Assembly (NCBI RefSeq): GCF_000758925.1
Contig: NZ_JRNC01000048.1
Coordinates: forward strand, 1 to 56,817
Direction: 5' to 3'
Source of the DNA: Prevotella sp. S7-1-8
GTDB taxonomy: Bacteria; Bacteroidota; Bacteroidia; Bacteroidales; Bacteroidaceae
DNA: 56,817 nucleotides
Shown: in pieces, positions 1-7,133 of the stretch
Numbering within the stretch: position 1 is the first letter of the stretch
Layout: every line of letters begins with the position of its first letter
Made by a program: the position numbers and the translations under genes
The notes under the pieces: model-generated
Seen by the model: the letters and a program-made list of their open reading frames with translations, nothing else
Told to the model about the DNA's origin: nothing
Databases searched by the model: none

Positions 1-33
1 TTTTTTTTATATGTATTGCTGGTTGTTTCTTTA

Positions 34-97
34 CCTCGCCGAGAGATGCAGACAGCCTCTTGATACGCTTCGAGAACGTCTGCATCTCTCGACGAGG
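34..97. other. Long imperfect inverted repeat
   Basis: Arms at 34-53 and 78-97 (20 nt each, starting CCTCGCCGAGAG on the left) are complementary with a single mismatch around a 24-nt loop. On the minus strand the stem is followed by a region ending in an A-run, on the plus strand by ACTCTTTTATT, so it could act as a terminator for a gene outside the window. No gene is visible in 1-261 on either strand. Confidence 0.6.
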
Positions 98-261
98 GGT
101 ACTCTTTTATTGCACTTCGATTTTTAATCTGCACGTAGAAATCTTACGATTTGAGGTTGTATAAGGTTTGTTAAAATAGGAAAAACAAAGGACAAATAGA
201 TAATGGATAATTATAATTGCATGTATTCTGTGATATCCCGTGTTCGCAATGTGTTCGCAAG

Positions 262-299
262 CAAAAGAAAAAGGAGTTGCGCTAATAGCGTAACTCCTT
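262..299 (-). terminator. Intrinsic terminator of the tRNA gene
   Basis: An inverted repeat at 271-299 (AAGGAGTT ... AACTCCTT, 12-bp stem with one G.U pair) is followed on the minus strand by TTTTTCTTTT. It lies 12 bp beyond the 3' end of the minus-strand tRNA, which fits a rho-independent terminator of that transcript. Confidence 0.8.
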
Positions 300-310
300 G
301 ATTTTCAATG

Positions 311-384
311 TGGACCAGATAGGGCTTGAACCTATGACCTCCAGATTATGAGTCTGTTGCTCTAACCAACTGAGCTACAAGTCC
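311..384 (-). tRNA. tRNA with CAT anticodon (probably elongator tRNA-Met)
   Basis: Read on the minus strand, the 74 nt fold as a complete cloverleaf: acceptor GGACTTG/CTGGTCC, D-arm starting TAGCTCAGTTGG, anticodon loop CTCATAA, T-arm ATAGG-TTCAAGC-CCTAT and discriminator A. The anticodon is CAT. By overall similarity to elongator tRNA-Met it is most likely that species, but tRNA-Ile2 (lysidine-modified CAT) cannot be excluded from sequence alone. CCA is not encoded. The acceptor stem has a T.T mismatch at pair 6-67 and a wobble at 5-68. It has its own promoter and terminator and so looks monocistronic. Confidence 0.93.
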
Positions 385-422
385 ATGTATGTTTGCAATG
401 ACGCAAACGAGTTAAGTGGCCA

Positions 423-454
423 CAAAGGTAGTGGGTTTTTAGCAAAATTCCAAA
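423..454 (-). promoter_or_regulatory. Promoter of the tRNA gene
   Basis: On the minus strand a -33 TTTG (451-454) and a -7 TACCTTTG (423-430) are separated by exactly 20 bp, matching the Bacteroidetes sigma-ABfr consensus TTTG / TAnnTTTG. Transcription would start about 35 nt before the mature tRNA. Confidence 0.7.
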
Positions 455-825
455 TGTTTTTGGCAAAAAAAAGGCAAAACGTGCAATTTTGACAACTTGA
501 TGCTCTGTTTTTGGTCTTGTGTGAGGTTGGGACTGACGTGACATGGCAAGGCAAACGCTGTTTTGACGACAGAAAACACTCTTGCCCGTGACAGAACGTC
601 GCGTGGCATGCAATGCGGCGACGAGCGTTTGGCTCGCGCCGTTTTGAGGCGTCGATGGCATGTGTAAAAAACATGACAAAAAGGTCTCCATGCTTAGCGT
701 ACACACAAATGTGTCTTGTGTTTTTGTAAATGCGCCCTGATTTGGAGTTTTTATCAAATCATTGTGCTTCAGGATTTTATGGCAATGGAATGGCGTGTTG
801 CGCGATAAAAGTTTTTTGTGGGTTT
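455..825. other. Non-coding stretch
   Basis: Two overlapping minus-strand open frames of 109 and 131 codons cover this stretch, but they overlap the tRNA promoter, have no recognisable domain and look like random sequence. I see no gene here. The stretch lies between the tRNA promoter and the 22-bp array at 826. Confidence 0.5.
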
Positions 826-935
826 GCGTTTAGGGCTTAATCGCGTGGTGAATGAGCGTCAATCGCGGCGTCGTTGGGTGTCGGTCGCGCTTTCGTTAAG
901 CGCTGAACGTGTCGCCATTAGTGCTTTCGCGCGTG
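826..935. repeat. Array A: five 22-bp units
   Basis: Five consecutive degenerate units begin at 826, 848, 870, 892 and 914, each exactly 22 bp. Unit 1 contains GTTTAGGGCTTAATCG and unit 5 begins CCATTAGTGCTT. The core resembles ATTAGnnCTTAATCG, a quasi-palindrome. The array lies in the gap between the tRNA and the Ca2+ ATPase gene. The same unit recurs in arrays at 12.3, 38.3 and 56.5 kb. Confidence 0.7.
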
Positions 936-1137
936 CCGAAACAAAAAACGCGCTCTCTTTTATGGCTTGGATGGCATTATTGACTTGGGTCGGATGCCTT
1001 TCCCATCGCTAAAACACCCCCTCGTCCTTGCTTGTTTTTTGTGATTAAAATTTGACATAAAATATAAATCTTTGATGGTGGCATGCCATTGCGCGCTTTT
1101 TAGTTTGTGTTGCCGGAACAAATAACAAGCGAATATA

Positions 1138-1168
1138 TTGGTCAATTTTTGTATTTTGAGTAACTTTG
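1138..1168 (+). promoter_or_regulatory. Promoter of the ATPase-ribF-protease operon
   Basis: TTG at 1138-1140 and TAACTTTG at 1161-1168 are 20 bp apart, a near-perfect Bacteroidetes promoter. The expected start of transcription (about 1172) lies downstream of an in-frame upstream start at 1138, which supports ATG 1189 as the true start of the ATPase gene. Confidence 0.75.
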
Positions 1169-1188
1169 CCAATATAAAAACATTATTT

Positions 1189-3921
1189 ATGACAGAGCAG
1201 ACCTCCCGTGACATGTTGACGCGCGGATTGACAGACGAGCAAGTGTCGGCAAGTCGCCGAGAGCATGGCGACAACGTGTTGACGCCTCCCAAGCCAGCGT
1301 CGTTTTATAGACTTTACTTGGACAAATATCGCGATCCCATTATCCAGATACTGCTTGTGGCTGCTTTCGTGTCGTTGTTTTTGGCTTTCGTGGAGAACGA
1401 TTTCGTGGAGACCGTTGGTATCTTCGCGGCCATATTTATAGCCACGACGGTAGGGTTTTATTTTGAGATGGACGCCGCCAAGAAGTTCAGGGTGCTCACT
1501 TTGATCAACGAGGACCAGCCCGTCAAGGTGCGTCGCGATGGCCACGTGACGCAGATACCGCGTCGCGACGTGGTGGTGGGCGACATCATGCTTTTGGAGG
1601 TGGGCGATGAAATACCGGCCGATGGGTTCTTGACAGAGGCTGTCAACCTGCAAGTGGACGAGTCGAGTCTCACCGGCGAGCAGATGGCCACCAAATCATT
1701 GCGTGCCGACACGCAGGCTAACGGCGTCGCGGAGAGTCTTGAGGGAGCTTCGTCGCGCCGGTCGTTTTCCACGGCCGCTTCTTTGCCCGACGCCGACAAG
1801 CATGCCGCCTATCCACCACATGTGGTGCTGCGCTCGTCGATGGTCATGAACGGACGGGGCGAGGCCGTGGTGACTCGGGTGGGCGACCATACCGAGATAG
1901 GCAGGGTGGCAATCAGCGCCACCGAGCAAACCGGGACCAAGACACCGTTGGGAACGCAGCTTGACAAATTGGCCAAGTTCATATCCAAGGTCGGCACGGC
2001 CGTGGCCATAGTGGCCTTTGTGGTTTTTATGGCGCGCGACATCCTCACCAACGCCATTTGGCAGGGCTCTGACTATCTTGGCATGGCCCACGTCGCGCTC
2101 AACTATTTCATGGTGGCGGTCACGCTTATCGTGATGGCGGTGCCCGAGGGCCTGCCCATGGCGGTGACGCTCGCGTTGGCGCTCAACATGCGGCGTATGC
2201 TCAAGTCGAACAACTTGGTGCGCAAGTTGCACGCCTCGGAGACCATGGGAGCCGTGACAGTGATATGCACCGACAAGACGGGCACGCTCACGCGAAACCG
2301 CATGGTGGTGAAAGCGTGCGTGGCGGCAGGCCCATCTGTGATGGATAGCGTCTTCAGGGGGGTGGCCGTCAACACCACGGCTCATCTGGATGGGCGCAAA
2401 GGCGTGGGAAATCCCACCGAGGTGGCGTTGCTGAGATGGTTGCAAGCGCGGGGGCAAGACTACCGGTCCATTCGCGCGGCGGCCCATGTGGCCAAGCAGC
2501 AGCCTTTCTCTACCGAGAGCAAGTACATGGCAACGGTGACTGATGACCGGCAAATCTACGTCAAGGGCGCGCCGGAGGTCGTTTTGAGCATGTGCGACAT
2601 GCGAGCCGGTGAGCGCGCCGACGTGGCCGAAAAGCTGGCCTCCTACCAGCGCGCCGGCATGCGCGTGATAGCGCTGGCGTGTGGGCAAGGCGCGGATCTT
2701 GCCACCGCGGGCTTGCGCTACCAGGCCATGTTCGCCATAGAGGACCCAATCCGCCCGGACGTTCCGCAGGCTGTCGAAGAGTGCCTCAAGGCCGGTATAG
2801 AAGTGAAGGTCGTTACTGGCGACAACTCGGCCACGGCCATAGAGATAGCCCGGCAGATAGGTATATGGAACGATCACGATCCAAACGCGGAGGATCGGCA
2901 TGCCCATGATTTCGAGAAACAAAACGAAGTGGATAGTTGGCACGTCACCGGCGAGGCGTTCGCGGCGTTGAGCGACGACGAGGCTTACGAGTTGGCGCCT
3001 AAGCTCAAGGTGATGTCCCGGGCGCGACCGGCCGACAAGCGGCGGTTGGTGCAATTGTTGCAGCGTCGAGGCGAGGTGGTGGCCGTCACGGGTGATGGCA
3101 CCAACGACGCGCCGGCGCTCAACCACGCGCACGTTGGATTGTCGTTGGGGTCGGGCACGTCGGTGGCCAAGCAGGCGTCGGACATCACGATCTTGGATGA
3201 CAGTTTCCGCTCGATCGCCGCTGCCGTGATGTGGGGACGCTCGCTCTACAAGAACATACAGCGCTTCCTCTTCTTCCAGCTTGCCATCAACTTGTCCGCG
3301 TTGACGCTTGTGCTCGCAGGCTCGTTCGTAGGCACGGAGGTTCCGCTCACGGTGACGCAAATGCTATGGGTCAACCTCATCATGGACACATTTGCGGCTA
3401 TCGCCTTGGCCTCGCTCCCCCCGTCGCGTGAGGTCATGCTCGACAAGCCTCGCCAACCAACCCAATTTATCATTACCAAGGCCATGCGAAACGCTATTTT
3501 ATGGTGCGGCACGCTATTTTTCGCGGCGATGCTCGCGTTTCTGCTTTGGTGTGAGAGACATGGCCCCGGCAGTGTGATAGATGTGCATGAGCTGACCCTT
3601 TTCTTCACCACGTTTGTCATGTTGCATTTTTGGAATCTCTTCAACGCTAAATGCCTGGGTAGCCATCACAGCGCGTTTCGCCACCTGGCGCGCGACCGCG
3701 GGCTGTTGTTCGTGTCGGTTCTCATCTTGGTGGGACAATGGGCCATCGTCACTTTTGGCGGCAGAGTGTTTCGCACGCTTCCTCTCAGCGCGGCGGAGTG
3801 GATGGCGATAGTGGGCGGCTCGTGCGTGGCGGTGCTTGGCTCGGGCGAGTTGACACGTGCCGTGGGGCGTTGGAGAATGGCCCGGAAACAAAAGGCTGAC
3901 CATGAGAACGATATATCTTGA
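1189..3921 (+). CDS. Calcium-transporting P-type ATPase (P2B, PMCA-like)
   Basis: A 910-residue membrane pump expected to export Ca2+ from the cytoplasm at the cost of ATP. Visible family marks: the actuator-loop DESSLTGEQ, the M4 ion-binding PEGLP near residue 320, the phosphorylation motif DKTGTLT with Asp362, the hinge TGDGTNDAPAL from residue 634, and NLIMDTFAAIALA in the M6 region, which is typical of PMCA-like pumps. Two hydrophobic pairs precede the catalytic domain and a hydrophobic bundle follows it. A loop after the TGE motif carries an insertion of about 45 residues rich in Ser and Ala. I chose ATG 1189 because a promoter occupies the upstream in-frame extension. The 3' end overlaps ribF by 20 bp. 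Ion specificity is a family inference. Confidence 0.93.
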   Translation: MTEQTSRDMLTRGLTDEQVSASRREHGDNVLTPPKPASFYRLYLDKYRDPIIQILLVAAFVSLFLAFVENDFVETVGIFAAIFIATTVGFYFEMDAAKKFRVLTLINEDQPVKVRRDGHVTQIPRRDVVVGDIMLLEVGDEIPADGFLTEAVNLQVDESSLTGEQMATKSLRADTQANGVAESLEGASSRRSFSTAASLPDADKHAAYPPHVVLRSSMVMNGRGEAVVTRVGDHTEIGRVAISATEQTGTKTPLGTQLDKLAKFISKVGTAVAIVAFVVFMARDILTNAIWQGSDYLGMAHVALNYFMVAVTLIVMAVPEGLPMAVTLALALNMRRMLKSNNLVRKLHASETMGAVTVICTDKTGTLTRNRMVVKACVAAGPSVMDSVFRGVAVNTTAHLDGRKGVGNPTEVALLRWLQARGQDYRSIRAAAHVAKQQPFSTESKYMATVTDDRQIYVKGAPEVVLSMCDMRAGERADVAEKLASYQRAGMRVIALACGQGADLATAGLRYQAMFAIEDPIRPDVPQAVEECLKAGIEVKVVTGDNSATAIEIARQIGIWNDHDPNAEDRHAHDFEKQNEVDSWHVTGEAFAALSDDEAYELAPKLKVMSRARPADKRRLVQLLQRRGEVVAVTGDGTNDAPALNHAHVGLSLGSGTSVAKQASDITILDDSFRSIAAAVMWGRSLYKNIQRFLFFQLAINLSALTLVLAGSFVGTEVPLTVTQMLWVNLIMDTFAAIALASLPPSREVMLDKPRQPTQFIITKAMRNAILWCGTLFFAAMLAFLLWCERHGPGSVIDVHELTLFFTTFVMLHFWNLFNAKCLGSHHSAFRHLARDRGLLFVSVLILVGQWAIVTFGGRVFRTLPLSAAEWMAIVGGSCVAVLGSGELTRAVGRWRMARKQKADHENDIS

Positions 3922-4849
3922 TAGTGAAAGCGTGACGTTGGCGCGCCCTGTCGTGGCGACGGTGGGCTTCTTTGATGGGGTGCATCGGGGGCATCAGTAT
4001 CTTGTGAGACAAGTGGTGGATCGCGCCCGCGCGTTGGGTTTGGGGTCCATGGCAATCACTTTCGACCGCCATCCGCGCTCTGTGTTGCGACAGGATTTCC
4101 AACCATGTCTACTCACCCCGCTCGACGAGAAGTTGCGATTGCTTGGGCTAACGGGCGTGGACGTGGCGGTTGTGCTGCGTTTTGACAAGGCGATGGCAAT
4201 GTTGTCCGCTCGCCGTTTCATGGATGAGGTGCTGCGCGCGCGGCTGTGTGTCCGGCAATTGATTGTCGGGTATGACAACCGTTTCGGGCACGATCGCGCG
4301 GATAGTTTTGACGATTGCGTCCGTTATGGGCGCGAGATGGGCATGCGGGTTACGCGTGCGTCTGCCTTCGTGGCGGATGGCATGGCAGTCAGTTCGTCGG
4401 CGGTGCGGGCTTTTCTCCGTGCGGGCGACGTGGCGTCTGCGGCTCGCTGCTTGGGCCGCGACTACACATTGTATGGATGGGTGTCTGATGGTTACAAGGA
4501 GGGTAGGAAGTTGGGCTATCCCACGGCCAATCTCGACGTGTCGCGTATAGGTCAGTTGATACCGTGTAATGGTGTGTATGCGGTGATGGCAAGGGTTGGG
4601 TCGGCCGGCCGCTCGCTGCCCGCCATGACCAACATAGGGTTGAGGCCTACGTTCGCCGGGCGCGGGCTGACGGTGGAGACACATATCTTCAATTTTAGCG
4701 AGGATATATACGGGCAACGGCTCGGCTTGTCTTTCGTGCGTCGGGTGAGGCCTGAGCGCAAGTTCGAAGACGTCAACGCTTTGGCGGACCAACTAAAACT
4801 GGATGAGAAAGAAATAAAAAAAATATTAACGGAGAATGCTTTTGAATAA
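3902..4849 (+). CDS. ribF: Bifunctional riboflavin kinase / FMN adenylyltransferase
   Basis: A 315-residue enzyme that phosphorylates riboflavin to FMN and adenylates it to FAD. The N-terminal nucleotidyltransferase domain shows GFFDGVHRGHQ (residues 22-32) and a later SSSAVR motif. The C-terminal flavokinase domain begins around LGRDYTLYGWV and contains GRKLGYPTANL and TNIGLRPTF. Length is normal for the family. An in-frame extension to 3857 lies wholly inside the ATPase gene, so ATG 3902 is preferred. It overlaps the ATPase by 20 bp and the next gene by 14 bp, so the three genes are probably one translationally coupled operon. Confidence 0.96.
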   Translation: MRTIYLDSESVTLARPVVATVGFFDGVHRGHQYLVRQVVDRARALGLGSMAITFDRHPRSVLRQDFQPCLLTPLDEKLRLLGLTGVDVAVVLRFDKAMAMLSARRFMDEVLRARLCVRQLIVGYDNRFGHDRADSFDDCVRYGREMGMRVTRASAFVADGMAVSSSAVRAFLRAGDVASAARCLGRDYTLYGWVSDGYKEGRKLGYPTANLDVSRIGQLIPCNGVYAVMARVGSAGRSLPAMTNIGLRPTFAGRGLTVETHIFNFSEDIYGQRLGLSFVRRVRPERKFEDVNALADQLKLDEKEIKKILTENAFE

Positions 4850-5681
4850 ACAAGCTCGTGTTTTTTTTGACGTCGTGCTGTATGTGGTGATGTTTTTTGT
4901 CATACAGTATTTTGTGTTGGTTGGCGTGTCGGGAGCTGACGCTTGGCGTAACGGCATGTCGTGGGCTGAGTTCGCGGGCCATGTCTATCATGGGTCCATC
5001 GGCGTGGGCGGCAAGTCGTTGGTGGCTGTATCGGCGCTGAGCAGCGTTGTCACTGTCGTTGTGTTTGTGTACGCCCGATGGGCGCGCCTGACGCGCGCGT
5101 GGCTCTTTATGCGCGCGTGGACGGTCTTGGCGTGGGTGGCGTGCTTGGCCTTGGGCTCCATCTTGCCGGCGCAATGGTTGCAAGAGCGGATGAATCTTGC
5201 GATGCCCGAGAGTGCGATGCGGACGTTTGAGAGCATCATGAGTGAGCCGGTGGGGTACATGGCCATAGGCGTTTTGGCTCCTTTGGCGGAGGAGGTGGTG
5301 TTCAGGGGAGCTATCCTTGGCAAACTGTTGCATGTATTTGCTGGGCGCATGCATTGGATAGCCATTGCCATTTCTGCCCTCATCTTTGGCGCGGTGCATG
5401 GCAACGAAGCCCAATTCGCGCATGCCATGATTATCGGTTTGCTGTTGGGATGGATGTATTATCGCGCCAATTCCATAATCCCGGGTGTGGTGTTCCACTG
5501 GATAAACAACACGGTGGCCTATCTCATGTTCAACCTGCTACCCTCATCGGCGGATGGTCAACTCATCGATTTGTTTCACGGAGACAGTCGAACCATGTGG
5601 TTGGGGTTGTTGTTCTCGGTGTGTATCATCGTGCCAAGCCTGTATCAATTGGCGTTGAGACTGAGGCGACCGCGGGGTTGA
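4836..5681 (+). CDS. CPBP-family intramembrane metalloprotease
   Basis: A 281-residue, strongly hydrophobic protein with about seven predicted membrane segments. The family's catalytic signature is intact: EEVVFRG (residues 152-158), FGAVHGN with His188, and HWINN with His221 and the conserved Asn pair. CPBP (Abi/CAAX-processing-like) proteases cleave membrane substrates; in bacteria most have no assigned substrate, and none is apparent here. The start overlaps the end of ribF by 14 bp. Function beyond protease is not resolved. Confidence 0.88.
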   Translation: MLLNKQARVFFDVVLYVVMFFVIQYFVLVGVSGADAWRNGMSWAEFAGHVYHGSIGVGGKSLVAVSALSSVVTVVVFVYARWARLTRAWLFMRAWTVLAWVACLALGSILPAQWLQERMNLAMPESAMRTFESIMSEPVGYMAIGVLAPLAEEVVFRGAILGKLLHVFAGRMHWIAIAISALIFGAVHGNEAQFAHAMIIGLLLGWMYYRANSIIPGVVFHWINNTVAYLMFNLLPSSADGQLIDLFHGDSRTMWLGLLFSVCIIVPSLYQLALRLRRPRG

Positions 5682-5779
5682 CACGCGATGATGCGAAGCG
5701 ACACGACGCCTCTTTGGTCGCTTGGGGTGCGCCTTGCCATTGCTGATGGCTGCGCTTGTTTGGCCTGTGGGCATAAAAT

Positions 5780-5815
5780 AAGGGGTCACGGCTCGATGTC
5801 GAGTGGTGACCCCTT
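5780..5815. terminator. Bidirectional terminator
   Basis: AAGGGGTCAC (5780-5789) pairs perfectly with GTGACCCCTT (5806-5815); the loop has a further small hairpin. It lies between convergent genes (protease, plus; candidate anti-sigma, minus). Tails are TCTCTACG on the plus strand and ATTTTATG on the minus strand, neither a strong T-run. Confidence 0.65.
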
Positions 5816-5917
5816 CTCTACGTTAGTATGTTATGAAAAATTTGAGAGAAACGAAGCTTCACAGCCTCAAGTTGTTTTACTAAACATTATTTTATAGAGA
5901 AAGCATAGAAAATAGTC

Positions 5918-6412
5918 TTATTTCAGCATGGATTTGTCATGCGTTGTGGCTGGCAGAGCCATGGTTTGCTTCATGGTGTCGATAGTGGCGCTGTCGCCCA
6001 TGGCCATTGGGTTTGCCTTGTCTATCTCCGGCATGGCGTAGCCGTCATAGCTGCTCATGGGGTCGGTGTTGTGACGATCGAACGAGAACTGCATGGCATT
6101 GCCCAACGTGAGGATGATGGCGACGGTGGCCGCGGCCTTGAAAAGCGGCTTGAAACGCTGTGTCATGGTGATCGCGCGAGCTTTGACCGGCTCGGGTTCG
6201 CCTATCATGGCCATCAGCTTGTTGTCGAAATCATCTCCCAACACATCGTGTTTGCGCTCGCTTTCTCCATAGCGGAAGAGAGCCTTGTAGCGCGACAACT
6301 CCACTGGAACGTTGTCTTGGCTGAAAAAAACGCGCAAGATATCCTCCTCCTCAAGGGTGGTCTCACAGCGCCAATAGCGCTCTAAGAGTTGGTCGATGTA
6401 TTTGTAATCCAT
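5918..6412 (-). CDS. Single-pass membrane protein, candidate anti-sigma factor
   Basis: 164 residues. The cytoplasm-facing N-terminal part (1-88) is acidic and begins with a helix-like segment (IDQLLERYWRCETTLEEE) that I recognise from Bacteroidetes proteins encoded next to ECF sigma factors. One hydrophobic segment spans about 90-107, followed by a Met- and Asp-rich C-terminal tail of about 55 residues. No zinc-binding HxxxCxxC motif of classical ZAS anti-sigma factors is present. It sits 113 bp downstream of the ECF sigma gene on the same strand; the architecture and neighbour suggest a regulator of that sigma factor, but this is inference. TAACTTTA at 6457-6464 (minus) could be its own -7 element. 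Confidence 0.7.
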   Translation of the reverse strand: MDYKYIDQLLERYWRCETTLEEEDILRVFFSQDNVPVELSRYKALFRYGESERKHDVLGDDFDNKLMAMIGEPEPVKARAITMTQRFKPLFKAAATVAIILTLGNAMQFSFDRHNTDPMSSYDGYAMPEIDKANPMAMGDSATIDTMKQTMALPATTHDKSMLK

Positions 6413-6525
6413 TGTCGATATTCTTGTTTGCTGTAATAATGACGATTGGGCGGGAGTAAAGTTACGGCGCGATGGCGTTTTAACTTTTGTTTTGTTTTCT
6501 GGGTGTTAAGATGTAGGCATGGTTT

Positions 6526-7038
6526 TCATAGTCCGTAAGCGTCCAAGTCTTGAAATCTTAGTTTGATGGTTTGGCGTGCCCTGAAAATGTTCACCTTGAC
6601 CTGTTCGGCGGATATGCCGAGAATTTCGGCGATGTCTTTGTAGGTTTTGCCCTCGAAGTCGCGTAGTTGTATGCAGCTGCGTTGCTTCTCGGGCAGGTTG
6701 TCCACGATGCGCCGTACCAAGCTCACTTGGTCTCGCTGGATGGTTTTTTCGGATGGCGTGATGGTGTTGTCGGCATGTTCCACGGGTGTGTTGTCCAGCG
6801 ATTGGTGCTGGTTGGCCTGCCGCTTGATGCTGTCCAAGGATAGGTTTCGGCAGATGGTGAAGCAAAAAGCCGGCATGTTTTCTATCCCGTTCCATCGATC
6901 GCGCTGGTTCCAAACCTTGATAAGCGTTTCTTGCACGATGTCCTCCGCCTCCGCATCGTCGAGTGTAATGCGTAGCGCCAGCCGGTACAGCTGGTTCTTG
7001 AGCGGCATGATATCGTTTCGAAAACTAATTTCTGACAT
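6526..7038 (-). CDS. ECF-type RNA polymerase sigma factor
   Basis: 170 residues with the two-domain ECF layout: region 2 (about 10-80, with DAEAEDIVQETLIKVW and a WNGIENMPAF segment) and region 4 (about 110-165, with LPEKQRSCIQLRDFEGKTYK and the helix-turn-helix GISAEQVKVNIFRAR). It lacks any C-terminal extension. ECF sigma factors redirect RNA polymerase to a small regulon in response to an envelope or other signal, usually under an adjacent anti-sigma factor; the membrane protein just downstream is the candidate. The gene lies 95 bp after speA. The gap between them contains two GC-rich hairpins (7055-7075 and 7093-7115). Confidence 0.93.
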   Translation of the reverse strand: MSEISFRNDIMPLKNQLYRLALRITLDDAEAEDIVQETLIKVWNQRDRWNGIENMPAFCFTICRNLSLDSIKRQANQHQSLDNTPVEHADNTITPSEKTIQRDQVSLVRRIVDNLPEKQRSCIQLRDFEGKTYKDIAEILGISAEQVKVNIFRARQTIKLRFQDLDAYGL

Positions 7039-7133
7039 GTTTCAAGGCTTTTCCCTCCACGTTTGCTCGCGTGGAGAGGGTTGTGCGATGGGCTCTCGCG
7101 AGTGTTTCGCGCGAGGCGGGGCAAGGTTTGGTC

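Noticed and set aside
362..757. Minus-strand open frames of 109 and 131 codons after the tRNA
   Set aside because: They overlap the tRNA and its promoter and have no protein-like composition.
1696..3360. A 554-codon open frame antisense to the Ca2+ ATPase gene
   Set aside because: The translation is His/Arg-rich with no domain; it mirrors codon bias of the real gene. Similar antisense frames lie opposite ribF, pnp, the GH32 gene, infB and others.
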